A DNA stretch of 64,000 bases from Diplocarpon mali. Lineage: Eukaryota > Ascomycota > Leotiomycetes > Helotiales > Drepanopezizaceae. The position numbers and the translations under genes were made by a program. The first letter of the stretch is position 1. The number at the start of each line of letters is the position of its first letter. The notes under the pieces are model-generated. The model searched no databases. It had not been told where the DNA came from and worked only from the letters and a program-made list of their open reading frames with translations. Below are positions 11,907-23,906 of the stretch, in pieces. The stretch is from the NCBI GenBank assembly GCA_024741835.1, contig JAENRP010000023.1:163283-227282 (forward strand). Reading direction: 5' to 3'.

Positions 11907-11922
11907 GGTAAGGTACCTTACC
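11907..11922. repeat. Perfect 16 bp palindrome GGTAAGGTACCTTACC
   Basis: Perfectly self-complementary, and followed to 11958 by ACCTACC/CCTTACC/CCTAGGTA words. Similar ACCTACC words recur near 10094, 11296, 11468 and 41958, all in non-coding DNA. Confidence 0.65.
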
Positions 11923-13713
11923 CTACCCCACCTACCACCTACCTTACCTACCTAGGTAGCATTCATGCTTTGCGGCGGGAGCTACTGCTACTCTATCGTG
12001 CAGGCATGAAGCAATGTTGCAGACGGGCGGGAGATCCTCCCTCCCTTCACACCTCAACACACCATGTTGTTTGCGAGTTGCCTTGATAAGGGAAAACGAC
12101 AAGGGAGCGCGCCTCTGTCTCCCCCAAAGTACATATGAGACAATTGTGAGACGCCTTATCCATTCCCCTATCAAGTAGTAAGTCATTCGGTACTTTCTGC
12201 ACCCCCATTCTGATCAGCGCTGCAGAAGACATTACAGTCCAGCTCCTCTTTGGTGACGAATCAGAGCCTTGTTAGCCACAGGCTCGCAGTTGGCTTTGAC
12301 GACTTGCAACAGGCACATCTAGAAGATTTAAAGTCAAAGTACACATCTCCGGTGCCTACTGTGTGCAGTGCAGATTGAGTTTGGCGGATTGGTCTTTGGA
12401 CGACAATTCTATGTTTGAAGATGGGAGCTACTGTGAACTGCGTCTTCAAGTACATTACATGTTTTGAAATTTCCTGATGAATAGCATATTTATACTGAAG
12501 CTAATTGTGGAAAATCGCAAGTAAGCAGCCTCGACCTGTAGAAATCTGGCGTCTATGGCTGCGATTGTATGTACCCGAGATCATTCACACGATCCGATGT
12601 CCGGGAATTGTGCGCATGCATCGAGCATCCCTGAGATAGGAGCAGGGCAGGTATCGATGTATTTGCAAGCCTATATAATCAATACCCTGCTGATATCATT
12701 GCCCCACTGCTACTATATGCCAGAGAAAAGAGCCAACCCCGGGAGACACGAACACATTCCTGGCAATGCGGCATCAAAGCCTGGCTCTTATATGAATTTA
12801 GCTCATTGTTCATCCACGTGAGAATACTTCGCCTCGGAACCGCGGTCCGGACAGGTCGATATGACAGAACGTCCGGGTCTAAACGGACATACGAGCTGAG
12901 CCTTTAGAATAGACTGGCTGCAGGAGGGATATTTCTTCCATGCTATATCGGCACCAGTATGAAAATCTCGTGTAGCCAAAGTGGCCAATCATAGAGCTGA
13001 TGTGGCTCGATGTACTAGATGGCGCTCATGACTTCCTGGTGGTTCCCATGAACTGACAGGGTGCGGGGCCACGAGTACACATTTCCTGTGGCGAGATCGA
13101 CAACATGAGAAAGTGGTGTGGGAAAACCATGATGCCATGGAAGTGACAAGACTACTGTGTCAGGTGACGAAGAAGAGAAGAACGTGGGCGCGATGCATGT
13201 TGAGTGAATGAATCTATGACAGTATGGGAAATCTGTAGAGCGAGCGCAAAAGGATCTCTTGGGCGGTAATGGAGATTAGTAGCACGGGACGATGAAGTAA
13301 TCAGTTCCGGGAAGGAAAACCGTCATTCGTTGCCCGCTCGAAGAAATGTCCCGCTAAATTGAGGGCGAGCATTCTATGCTACCCCTAGGAAAATAGATAA
13401 TTTCATAAGCATCAACGGGCAAACAGGTCCAGACCGTCCACTTGAAGCTACCTGGATGAAGGAGAAGAGGCATAGAGATCCCCGATATCTCATGAAGACT
13501 TTGCATCGTTCCATTGGCGAGTGGCTCAGACTTGCCTTTGCTACTTCATGATTGTCTGCATAGATATCCAGCGGCATCCGCACTCTGCTTCCAGGTTACT
13601 GTTTACACAGAAACGCAAGGCGAACAGGTTTGGGTGAGCTTCCGACGGTATACATGACAATTCAGTAGTATCTGGTTATCATCATGTACTGCCAATTTAG
13701 TTTGGAATGTCGA

Positions 13714-15675
13714 TTAGGATATCACCGTTGTGCCTTTGGTGCTCCCAATCTGCATTTTTGCTGACCTGGCACCGAATTGAATCTAGAGTTGTCAGTAAGA
13801 CAAGGGTTGACCAGATGAGAGTAACTCGCCGCTCTTTTTTTCTCCATCGCTACAGAAAACATTCCTAGTTCGTATGCCAGCAAGCGTAAGACTTTCTTTC
13901 CAGGCTCAATGTCTGGATCTTGCTTTGTGTCCGAGTCAGTTTGTTGAAATCCACATTTCTGCCAGATCGGACACTCCACAGCCCACTTGACGAGTTGCTC
14001 GTCTAGGTATGGAAATCGAGCTTCACGCCCCCAGTGTGAAATGACACGGTCATCACGGCCGAGATTTCGCTTTCCCAGTCGATCGATGTCCAATTTTAGT
14101 TCTTCAAGAAGCCCAGGATATCCCTTTCTGCTGAAAGCTGTTGCATGACGAGTATAACCTCCAAATAGCTCGTCTGCGCCGAGTCCAGAGAGAAGGACAC
14201 GGGCAGGAGTTGTGTAAGATACAGGAGCGGTATCTAAACTTGTTGTGGCTATCCCAGCTCCACGTGCAGCAAAATACAAAGCATAAGCGATGGAAAGATC
14301 CATCTCAGTGCTATGAGGAGAGATCAGACTGACAACTCTTGATCTATGTGCTACAGTCTCTGTATAGGGAATATTGACCTATAAGCCATTAGCTATCTAG
14401 TTCTGTCCGACAATTTTGGCGGAACTTACCGCAACAAATCGCCATTTACGGTTGGGACAAACTTGCTGGAGCTCTCGGAAAGCCTTCATGCCAGTCTCTC
14501 TATCCGGGCAGTTCTCGAAGGGAGAGTCGCTCGAGACATGACTTTCAGCAGCGAGATCCTGTCCAGATTTCTCTTTATCTTGCCTGTAATCTTTGTCAAG
14601 CCTTTTCGTTCGCTTTGCGGCGTTCTTCGCTGCCTGAACAACTCTTGGATTTTCAAACGCAACGTTGAGCAGATCAATCTGCTGATCTGCTGAAAGAATA
14701 TCATGTGCCATGCGGGCTAAGACTGAACAATCAAGCCCCCCAGAAAACAGAACAGCTACACGAACATCGGGCCCGCCATTAGATCCCGGGGGTAATGGAA
14801 TGTTTAAGACCCGGAGGTTGAGCGACTCACTCAAGTGCTGACGCAGAAACCCCACTGATTCCGTACTATTATACAGCTCATGGTTCCCTGCAGGAGTATC
14901 TTTGTTAAAAAGGCCCAAAGACGGCCCCTAAGTTTAAAGATTAGCACTCGGCCACCAGATACTCAAATTTACGCTCCATTCGTCGGAAGTAACTTACAGC
15001 CTCGGGGCCATCTATATCCCAGGGATGTCTATAGACAGGCGCAATTGTTGTGATAGGAGTCTCCACTGAACGTTGGCATTGCGTCTGAGGCGTCTTCTTG
15101 GTAAGAAAAAGCTGATATACAGCATCGGCTTCGATCTCCTGCCAAGGACCCCCAAGCCCTCCAACGCTGGATAGTTCCAAGGTATCCAGAGTGCTATTGT
15201 TCATCGAAAGAAGCGAACGTCTTCCTAGACGATCTCGCCCGAAAAAGATCTGGCCATGATTTCTGTCCAAGAAAACAAAGGCAAACGGCCCCGAGATGCT
15301 CTGTAAGACTTTAAGAATCGCAATAGAAGACTCGGATGCAAGAAATTGAGCAGAACTCGCTTGGATCAATAGATCAAAGACCGCTTGTCCATCATTACCT
15401 GTGACTGGGTCCGAACCAATCTTCCAGGCCTCGCCATTCCAGCACAGGGCCGAACCACTTGGGCCATCGACAAACGGCTGAGCTGTAACATGACCTCCTC
15501 GTAGAGCTAGTACGGTAGAAGTAAGTGTAATCCATTGGCATTGGCCATCTATGGCATCGAAAAATGAGCATTGCTCCCCAATATGATCTGGCCCTCGGTT
15601 GCAGAGCAAATTCCTCAACTCATCGCTTGGGAATTGGTAGCCTCTCGTCGAGATTACCGCATGAATGCCACACAT
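13714..15675 (-). CDS. Asparagine-synthetase-domain protein (class II GATase + synthetase; YML096W/ASNSD1 type), 4 exons
   Basis: This protein combines an N-terminal nucleophile glutamine amidotransferase with an ATP-pyrophosphatase synthetase domain, related to asparagine synthetase but belonging to the YML096W/ASNSD1 branch, whose reaction is not settled. Exons are 15675-14998, 14927-14430, 14378-13830 and 13782-13714, giving 597 residues. It starts MCGIHAVIS, so Cys2 would be the catalytic nucleophile; RGPDH and GEAW follow. The ATP-binding P-loop FSGGLDCSVLA lies in exon 2, and VLLSGLGADELFGGY and HWGREARFPYLDE in exon 3. Introns 1 and 2 are GT..AG. The last intron (13783-13829) has a GC donor (GCGAGT, branch TACTGACA, CTAG). 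Using it joins KKRA directly to IQFGARSAKMQIGSTKGTT, the conserved family tail; unspliced, the protein ends in an unrelated 42-residue tail. It is divergent from the Vps9 gene. Confidence 0.9.
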
Positions 15676-16063
15676 CTCCTCGTTGTAGCCTCGTTGATCA
15701 CGAGCGGTTCAGTATCAAGATGGAATTCGCGGCATGACAGGGGATATGGAAGGGTTGAAGGCCTGGTTGTTCTCGTTGTTCGTGCACGGGCGGGCTTGAT
15801 ACATCATCTCGCTTCCGTGCGGGTTTCACAGGATGGTCGCGTAGCAGGGCGAGTTGTTAAATGCAAAGATCGTCAGAACCAGACTTCGAAGATGGATAGG
15901 TACCCACCAAGCTCTTGGTGAATGGTTTACATGCACTCGAGTACCTTAGCTTCTTCCCATGGACCCTTTTGTGCTTCCAGCCGCCGATAATCTTCACGTC
16001 TAACAACACCTACCCCGCCAATCTCACGTACTGCGATCAAACACCTTGCAGAGGTGCCCTTGG
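15676..16063. promoter_or_regulatory. Divergent promoter region (asparagine-synthetase-like / VPS9-CUE)
   Basis: 388 bp separate the two divergent start codons. It is pyrimidine-rich on the plus strand near 15950-16030, before the Vps9 start. No certain TATA box was seen. Confidence 0.5.
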
Positions 16064-18713
16064 ATGTCTCCGCCCAGTCTGCCAACAGAAGCCATCAGCA
16101 AACCAGATGATGTGCTTCCAGAACAGCAAGAGGCCGGATTGACACAACACCTCGAGGTCGTTGCTGGAGGGCCTCACCAGGTGTCGCAAAACGACAGGGA
16201 TGCTTTGGACTCGACTGCTGGCAGGGAAAGCACCACAACGTCTAAGAATGGAGACAACGCCATGATGAATGATTTCCAAACACCTCCCGCAGACAATGGA
16301 AATGCTATCGAGTTATCGGGGGCGGAGCTAGGGGCGGGTGAGAATTCACAGGAGACTATTGAGACAGTGGCTTCAAGGCAAGAAGAGGCGGCATCCGCCC
16401 ACGACCCCATGGAATCATCTACTGCAACTCTGAAGCCCGAAGCGTCGTCTGCGAAGCTCTCCGGATTACAACATCTGTCCCCCAAGGACAAGCCGTATAA
16501 CGACCCTACTCCCAAAACACCATACTCATCACAACCTCCCTCACGTTCAACTTCAAATGCAACCTCAGTACCACAGTACTCTCGTACGCTGGAGGCTTCT
16601 GAAAGGTCTCCCACAAGATCTGATGCCGGTTTCGACGAGAAAGCATCTGCAAGTGGGGATGAGCGTGACAATTCGAGGTCTGAAATCCAGACAATCATGG
16701 ACCAGTTCAGTGAGGAAGGACAAGGACCTGATCATGAAAAGATAATGTCTCCCAGGTTGGAGATTGCTGGACCGCTACTCGGTAGCCCCACACTACATCC
16801 ACCCAGAAAGTCTAGTCTTGAGCCGCTGAATTCCAGTTTTACAAGTGCTGGGCAGAGCATGCAGGATCTACAGATATCATCTGGTTCGCTAGCCAGTCAC
16901 AAATCGCGAGATCCAACGGATATTGGACCAGAAGTGCCCCCAAAGCCAGGCTCCATTCATAGTTTGAGACAGTCTAGAACTGGTGATGATCAGTATCAGC
17001 CTGTGGACTCCCTATTGTCCCCTCCACCCTTACACAGACCTCCACCCCCAGAGCCGGAACCTGAACCAGATCTTCCTTTCGACTTTCATCGTTTCCTTGA
17101 GCAGTTAAGACATCGAACTGCGGACCCAGTTGCAAAGTTTCTACGGTCATTTCTACAGGAATTCGGCAAGAAACAGTGGATGGTCCATGAACAAGTGAAA
17201 ATTATAGGCGATTTTCTTGCCTTCATCACAAACAAAATGGCCCATTGCGAGGTATGGCGTGAAGTTTCAGACGCAGAATTTGACAATGCTCGTGAGGGTA
17301 TGGAAAAACTAGTCATGAACCGGCTGTACACACAGACATTCTCTCCTGCTATCCCACCCCCGCAGCCGATTCCTGGATCCAGATTAAGAGGCAGGGGAGA
17401 TGATGGGCCAATGGGCTCTGGAAGGAAAGGGCAACATCAAGAAGACGTTGAGCGTGATGAAATTCTCGCTCAGAAAGTTAGTATCTATGGCTGGATCAGA
17501 GAAGAGCATCTTGATATACCAGCCGTAGGAGAAAGCGGGAAACGTTTTTTGGTTCTAGCTCAGCAAGGTGAGTTGTGTCACCGTTTTCTTGTTGGCTATG
17601 TAATGACTTTCAGACTAGAGCTTCTCAAGATAAAAACTTACCGAGCTCCTCGAGATAAGATCATATGCGTTTTGAATTGCTGCAAAGTCATATTCGGTAT
17701 TACCAACCTCACCCTTCCTAATGTTCCATCTAACAGGGCAGGATTGCTCAAACACTCCAAATCAGATTCATCCGCAGACTCATTCATGCCTCTTTTGATC
17801 TATGTGGTCCTTCAGTCTAATCCAGACCACCTGGTATCTAATGTACAATACATCCTTCGATTTCGAAATCAAGACAAGTTGGCCGGAGAGGCAGGATATT
17901 ACTTATCGTCTTTGGTGAGTCTTTCAGAAAAATTTGTTCGTTAGTTCTACTAACATATCAAAGCTTGGTGCTGTTCAATTTATCGAAAATCTCGATCGTA
18001 CGACGTTAACAATTACTGACGAAGAATTCGAAAAAAACGTTGAAGCTGCAGTATTTGCGATTGCTGAGAGGCATCAAGCACAAGAGATTATTGAACCGCC
18101 TCCACAAACACAGTTATCCGATAAGTCAACGTTCAGCCGACCAGAAGTCGCCTCGAGAAACTCAATGGAAGGCGAGTCCTCAAATCCTCGGAAGTCGACC
18201 TCTTCCAATGAGTATGAAAGCAGAGATGGGGGGCCCGACGACAAATCTGCTATGAGTGGTCTACTTGGTACCATTCAACGGCCGCTTTCTTCAATAGGAC
18301 GAATATTCTCAGAAGATGCTGGCTCATCTACACCCAGCCGAACGCCTGTGCCAGGCAACACTCCTCTTATGACTACACCTCCTACAGTCAGCGCCGAATT
18401 TCCTCAAGGGTTACCTCAACTCCCAAGTTCTCATGACAGCATTCAACGCAGTCGAAGGACAGCCGAAGATGCAGCTGCAAGACAAGCAAGTGCCGAAGCT
18501 GCAGAGGCGCATCGCATCCAGCGGGCAGAGCATGCCAACGTTGTAGAGACACTTGCTGGAATGTTCCCAGATCTGGATAGAGAGATTATCAGCGACGTTG
18601 TGAGGCAAAAGGATGGAAGGTAAGCCGTCACCCACGAATTGCCTCTGCTTCACTTGCTGATTCCCTACAGGGTTGGCCTCGCAGTCGATGCGTGTCTTGC
18701 GCTGAGCTCCTAG
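16064..18713 (+). CDS. VPS9: Vps9-domain Rab5-type guanine nucleotide exchange factor with C-terminal CUE domain (5 exons)
   Basis: Vps9 activates Rab5/Vps21-type GTPases on early endosomes for vacuolar sorting, and its CUE domain binds ubiquitin. Exons are 16064-17567, 17619-17696, 17742-17914, 17964-18619 and 18671-18713, giving 817 residues. About residues 1-335 are disordered (Ser/Pro-rich). A helical bundle begins around FDFHRFLEQLRHRTADPVAK (about 340). The Vps9 core runs from about 460 to 600 (ILAQKVSIYGWIREEHLDI; after splicing LAQQELLKIKTYRAPRDK; CCKVIFGLLKHSK; FMPLLIYVVLQSNPDHLVSN; LAGEAGYYLSSLLGAVQFIE). After a disordered linker the CUE domain lies at about 770-815 (VVETLAGMFPDLDREII, VGLAVDACLALSS), its end supplied by the last exon. 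The four introns are 45-51 bp; intron 1 must end at ACTAG, not the nearer CAG, to avoid a stop. I start at the ATG at 16064 because no ATG lies upstream in frame. Confidence 0.93.
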
Positions 18714-20620
18714 AACGTTGAGTAAGCTGTGGAGTAGAAGAAAGGATACTAGGGAGAACGAATTTTTAGCATGTTGATTTTGAGCGTAGCATTGGCGTTT
18801 TCAGATATCCCATAACTTATGTGATTAGAGGGGCAAAGTAGGGCACCTAGATTCACGAATTAGTACTTTTCAGTAATCATATCGACATGATTGGCTGCTC
18901 ATTTGGGGCTAATATTTTTCTTTGCGGAAGAGAAGCGAACTCACATACATTTTCCCTCTATGAAATTCTCTCCCAAACCTCCGTCGAAGTTCCCAAATTC
19001 GTGCATATTCAATTCAGAATATCAAATACTTTCATTCCAATCTTAAATTTCTCGTCCTGCACATGGTATCTTTGTAGATGTAGCAGCAGCTCATCCCATA
19101 GTATATTTACAGCTTATGGTATCCATTAATCTTGGTATTTGTAAACAGGCATGGTTTCGGTCGCTGAAAACAAACATGGTGACGTTAACTGGAGTGTTAC
19201 AACAAGATCCCGTGAGAAGCATAATATCAGGTGCGACCTTGATAAGAATATGAGACCGACTGAAAGATCAAGAGAGCTGCGCTTTGGATGTCATGTAGGG
19301 CATTGGCTTGGAAGCTTAGTGAAATGGTGGCATGCCATTAGGAATAATCAAAGAGTAACATAAAAATCTGGTTATTCTAATAGAAATTATGTGGGAGAAT
19401 GATGATGGTTATGGCGAAAATCTGAGAGATAAAAGCACCATGTCAAGCAGACTGTTGACATCTTACTCACACTACCTTCAGGCGGCGCAGGTTATGCAAA
19501 TTTGATTGCTTGTAATTTAAGATAAGTAGAGAGAGAGAGAGATGATTAATCGCTTCCTCGCATACGGATTTCTGCGATATATTCTTATCTACGAGCTATA
19601 GTTGATACTTTTTCTCTCGCAACTGGTACCTGCTCTTCCGTGGATTCTAACTACCATCATAGATTGCTTTACTATGAATGTATTAATTTTCCTTTAGAAA
19701 GGCTTTTTTCCCCTCTTAACTTACTATGGTGATTCTAAACTATATAGTACAAGCGAAAAACGCTTTATTTGTATTTATATTTAAGGAGAATATAGCCTCA
19801 AAACCCCTTGTATCTTTACTATTCAGCCTGTTATACTCGTGGTCCTTGATTCCCTAGATAAGTGTCTAACTTACACTTTATTCCTTCTAGGTCTTGGGCG
19901 AGTACGTATTCGAAAGGTGCCTTGATAGATAGAATCGCTTTAAGTTCTCTATTTTAAGATAAGCCCTTTAAGCTAATAGCGCCTATTTATTTGATTATAT
20001 CAAGTGCCTTACTAGTCGGCGGCGGCTCTCCATAGCAACCTTTCTTATCAACTTCATATAAAATTGTTAAATATATCCTTCTCCTTCTATTCTTCTTCTT
20101 CCTCTTCCTGATATACTATATCTTGCCCTTTTCCCCTTCGTATCCTTTATTAAACCTTCTCCTTAATCGTAGGTATATATTTGAATAATCTTAGAGTAAG
20201 CAAGTAGAGGTCGAAAGTAGAGGGTATTTATAAAAGAGGTAGTATAGTAGAGAGGGGATTTTTTTCATTCTAACGTTTTCGAAAGTTCTAACTTTATTCG
20301 AGTTAGGGTTTGATTATCTCAAAGTCGAAAGGATTTAATCTCGGCTTTGCAGACTCTTAAGCAGTCTGCAGGTTTGTAGGAGATACCGCGTACATGTGTT
20401 GAGTTGTCGTCTCCCGAAAGGCTTTTGATTTATGTCAAACTATAAAGAAATACGCTACAAATGCATGGCTAAAAACACTCGACAAGGAAGGAAAAGCAAG
20501 GTTAAAGGATAGCTACGAAAAAGAGCAGTAACTCCATACTTTGTTTTGTGGCTCTCCAGAATGGTAAGGTGGTAGAAAAGGGTGTTCAAATTATTAGAGC
20601 TTGTTAAAAGGGTATTTTAG
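18714..20620. other. VPS9 3' flank grading into AT-rich RIP-type DNA
   Basis: No gene. Up to about 19.5 kb the composition is ordinary; after that it becomes TA-rich with strings of TAG/TAA, like the adjacent retroelements, but I cannot assign it to an element. An 8 bp-arm inverted repeat (20348-20355 / 20363-20370, TGCAGACT arms) lies 255 bp before the Copia LTR. Confidence 0.5.
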
Positions 20621-20625
20621 GAATC
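20621..20625. repeat. Target-site duplication gaatc (left), Copia element 1
   Basis: GAATC immediately before the 5' LTR is repeated at 33576-33580 immediately after the 3' LTR, so both element ends are original. Confidence 0.85.
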
Positions 20626-20868
20626 TGTTGCAGGTATGCCTGTCACATATTTGTCACATGATCTGTCACATGACACATCATATATATGATGTGTCATATG
20701 ACTTGCCATATGACTTAGTGGTAGCCGCTTACCTTAAATAGCTCGTAGTTAGAGAGCTCTTATGAATTAAGACATAAGATACCTAACATTGTCGTTTGCA
20801 CCTTATACTTCTTTATGCCCTCTTCTAGTTTACTATTAAGTTCACTATTAGAGAACCTCCTTGCTATA
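20626..20868 (+). repeat. 5' LTR of Copia element 1 (243 bp)
   Basis: Starts TGTTGCAGG and ends TTGCTATA (the terminal CA mutated to TA). Matches 33333-33575 over its full length; the differences are overwhelmingly C/T and G/A. Confidence 0.92.
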
Positions 20869-20880
20869 GGTTATGAGCCC
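20869..20880 (+). other. Primer-binding site of Copia element 1
   Basis: GGTTATGAGCCC directly follows the LTR. This is the type of site complementary to the anticodon half of initiator tRNA-Met that is used by many Copia elements. The same word, RIP-altered, follows the LTR at 63735. Confidence 0.7.
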
Positions 20881-22310
20881 TGCATGCCTATAAATAGCAT
20901 TCGACAAATTCCATCAATTAGAGTCTCTCTTATAAATGAAAAGGCTGATCGATATTTTTAAGTTTTTATTACTTAACTAATAACGTATAATAGCATTATT
21001 TTAATAATAAAATAGTAGCTACTCCCCTTTTAGAGCGCTATGCAATAATCTAAGCTTATATAAGATTTGTTACTATAGCTGAATTATTAGGACTAACAGC
21101 TGAGATTACCAGCTTAATTGCTAAAAGTACTCTACTACCTGAATCACCTATTTTTAAAGGGACTGATATATAGTACCCTAAACTCGAATTTAACAATTTA
21201 TCTCCTCCTCCTCCTCCTTCTCCTCCTTTCGATAACTCTATATATATATATACAAATAAGATATTATCATTATCTTTAGCTGCCTTTAGCCTCCCTAAGT
21301 CTTAAAAGCTTAAAGGCGCAAAGGACTATAGCTAGTAGAGGAATAAGGTTTTAAACCTTGCAAAGTCAAACGCCTTAACTATATATCTTTATATAAAAGC
21401 TAGAATATATGCTCTACCTAAAGTTGACTTATAGGACTGTTCTATTACAAATAAGGAAAGGGACAATTGGGTTAAATAGGAAGCTAAGGAATCTCAGATA
21501 AAGCTTACTATTACACTTAATTGCAAACTAGGCCTACTAGCTTATATAAAAGGCAATAAATCTGCCTTAGATATATAGGAAGCTCTTTAAAAATAGTATA
21601 AAGGATTTGGAATAGTACTTAAATATAATGCTATATAGACCTATATTACTATTAAATATAATAACTTTAACTTACTTAAAGCTTATATCGTCGCCTTTAG
21701 ACTTTTAATTACTAAATTAGAAGCTCTCGACTCTGCCCCTCCCTCTTACTAATACCTTATTATATTTATTACTAGCTATTCTAATAAATGGCCCATTTGG
21801 GCAGATCGATAACGCTTTAACCTTCGCTTAGCTATAGCAGCTGGATAAAAATCAAAAATCATGCTTAAAGCTTTTATTAAAGATATTACTAATAAAGCTC
21901 AAGCCTTATAGAGTTTAAAGATAAACGGAACCGTCTTATATAATAACAAATCGGCTGGCAAGCCGCATTCTTCTAATAAGAAGTCAGAATACAAGAGAGG
22001 TTTTAAAGACTTAAAGAAGAGCACTTCTAAGAATACTACTACCTCCCCTAACTCCCCCTATCCTTATTATAAGCAACTAGAGCTATACTATAAGGCAGAA
22101 GATTGCTTTACAATTAATAAATCGAAAAGAGAGGCTTAAGAGAAGGACTTAAGGAAGAAGTATATATTCTGTTACCTTAAAGGCAAGGACGATAAGTCCT
22201 TACTATTATTACCAAAAGGTAAGAAGCCTTCTAAGAAGACTCAAAAGGAAGACGAAGAGTTAGATAATAACCTCTTTAAGTATACTATGCTATTACTAAC
22301 CTTAGGGCTA

Positions 22311-22393
22311 ATTCTCACTCGCGAGCTGGGCCTAGGAGTCAATTCATCACTAGGGCCAATTTCCACTCGCAAGCTAGGCCTAAGAGTCAGTTC
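22311..22393. repeat. Palindromic mini-repeat, two copies, in Copia element 1
   Basis: Copies at 22311-22345 and 22358-22393, 48 bp apart. They share CACTCGC, a GGCCTA centre and AGAGTCA/GGAGTCA. In the strand given they are the reverse complement of the copies at 23772-23906. Confidence 0.75.
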
Positions 22394-23771
22394 TTCTACC
22401 TCCTACTTCTTATTAAAATTGAGAAATCGTTAGCTATATAATATAGGTACTAGTAAGTATATCTCTAATAATCTTTCTAAGTTCACTTCCTATACTACTT
22501 AAGACAATCTACCCTCCTTAAATATAGTTAATAGATCTATTCAACCTCTTGGCATTAGCACTTGCAAAGTTAACGCACTTAAATCCAATAGAAAGGTATA
22601 TATTTTTAAATTAATTAATACTCTTTATATACCTTAATCACCTATCTGCCTATACTTAAGTAGTAAACTTAATAAAATCAAAGGCTTCTATCGAAATGAT
22701 AAGCTATTCCTATCTAATAAGAAGGAAATTTGCACTATCAATAATAATATATATATTAATAAGGAATAGCCTTCTACTAACTCCTTTAGTTATATAAGTG
22801 GATATGCTCTCTTAGCTGCTATCGAGAATAGACCTCTTAATATTAAGCTCTAGTACTATCGATTAGGCTACGCTAGTTTACAAACGGTTAGAAAGACCTA
22901 ATCTGCTATTACTAATATATAGATTAAGGAAATAAAATCAAGGAAGATGCGAATTTGCGCTTCTTATAAGAAAGGCAGACTTCTATAATACGTTAATAAA
23001 CGTTTAGCTCGCCCTCGACCTATAAAGGCACTTAATAAGCTATATATCGATATAGTTCACCTAAAGCCAACTAGCCTTAATAGTTATAAATACGCCTCCA
23101 TTTTCACTTGCCTAGCTATAATAGCTAGGTAGGAATAGACCTATACAAACAAATCTAATACCTTTAAGGCAAATAAGAAAATGATTAGCCTTTTACAAAC
23201 TTAGTACAATCGCATAATCAAGTAGTAAAGAACTAATAAAGGCAAGGAGTACTCTCCTATACAAATGCGAATATTTATAAAAAACCTTAGTATAATTTTA
23301 AAAGAATCTACTTTATATACGCTAGAATAAGATAGCAGATTAGAAAGATTAATTCGTATACTAATAGAAAAGTTGCGAATAGCTATAATTGACTAAAATA
23401 TCCCCTCCTTTCTCTAGCCTTACCTCTTTCTTTTAATAATATATATCACCAATCTTACCGCCTTTAATATTTTAAGTAGCAAGACTCTATATAAGGTCTT
23501 TTGAAATGATATTAAGCCTAATAAGCCTTATACTCCCTTAGTCAAGCATCTTTAAGTACTAGGCTATTGCGTCTATATGCTAATTGAGAAAGAAAAGCGA
23601 ACTTAGAGCAATAAACTCGCTTTAAGAGCAAAGGTAGGTACTCTTATTAGATTTAATAGTAGAAGTATTTATTAAATTTATATATTATCGCAAATAGGTA
23701 AAAAGATTATTCGATTATCTTACGTTTAATTCGATAAAAACGGCTTAATTATAGAGCCGCAATTAAGGGGT

Positions 23772-23906
23772 GATTTGACTCCTAGGCCAGGACCGCAAGT
23801 CAATTCTCACTCTTACGATTTCACTCCTAGGCCAGGACCGCGAGTCAATTCTAACTCTTACGATTTCACTCCTAGGCCGGGACCGCGAGTCAATTCTGAT
23901 TCAAGA
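23772..23906 (+). repeat. Three 45 bp tandem units carrying the palindromic mini-repeat
   Basis: Units start at 23772, 23817 and 23862. Each contains ACTCCTAGGCC, then GGACCGC, then AGTCAATTC, with complementary outer arms (GATTTCACTC / GAGTCAATTC). The period is 15 codons and the run stays open, repeating TPRPGPRVNS. Confidence 0.88.

Larger units (their letters stand above)
8965..13713. other. 4.7 kb gene-poor interval
   Basis: This stretch lies between the divergent flank of RSC7 and the 3' end of the asparagine-synthetase-like gene. Several frames of 60-260 codons exist, but none has a domain, a sensible intron structure or a codon pattern like its neighbours. It holds a GGTTGGG-type repeat (9271-9320), three copies of an 11-base GTAC-ended motif (10325-11210), many ACCTACC words and a 16 bp palindrome. 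It probably contains the RSC7 leader and promoter and perhaps non-coding transcription. Confidence 0.5.

Noticed and set aside
23772..23906. Regular repeats considered as a CRISPR-like array
   Set aside because: Nuclear fungal DNA inside a Copia element; the units are contiguous 45 bp coding repeats without unique spacers.
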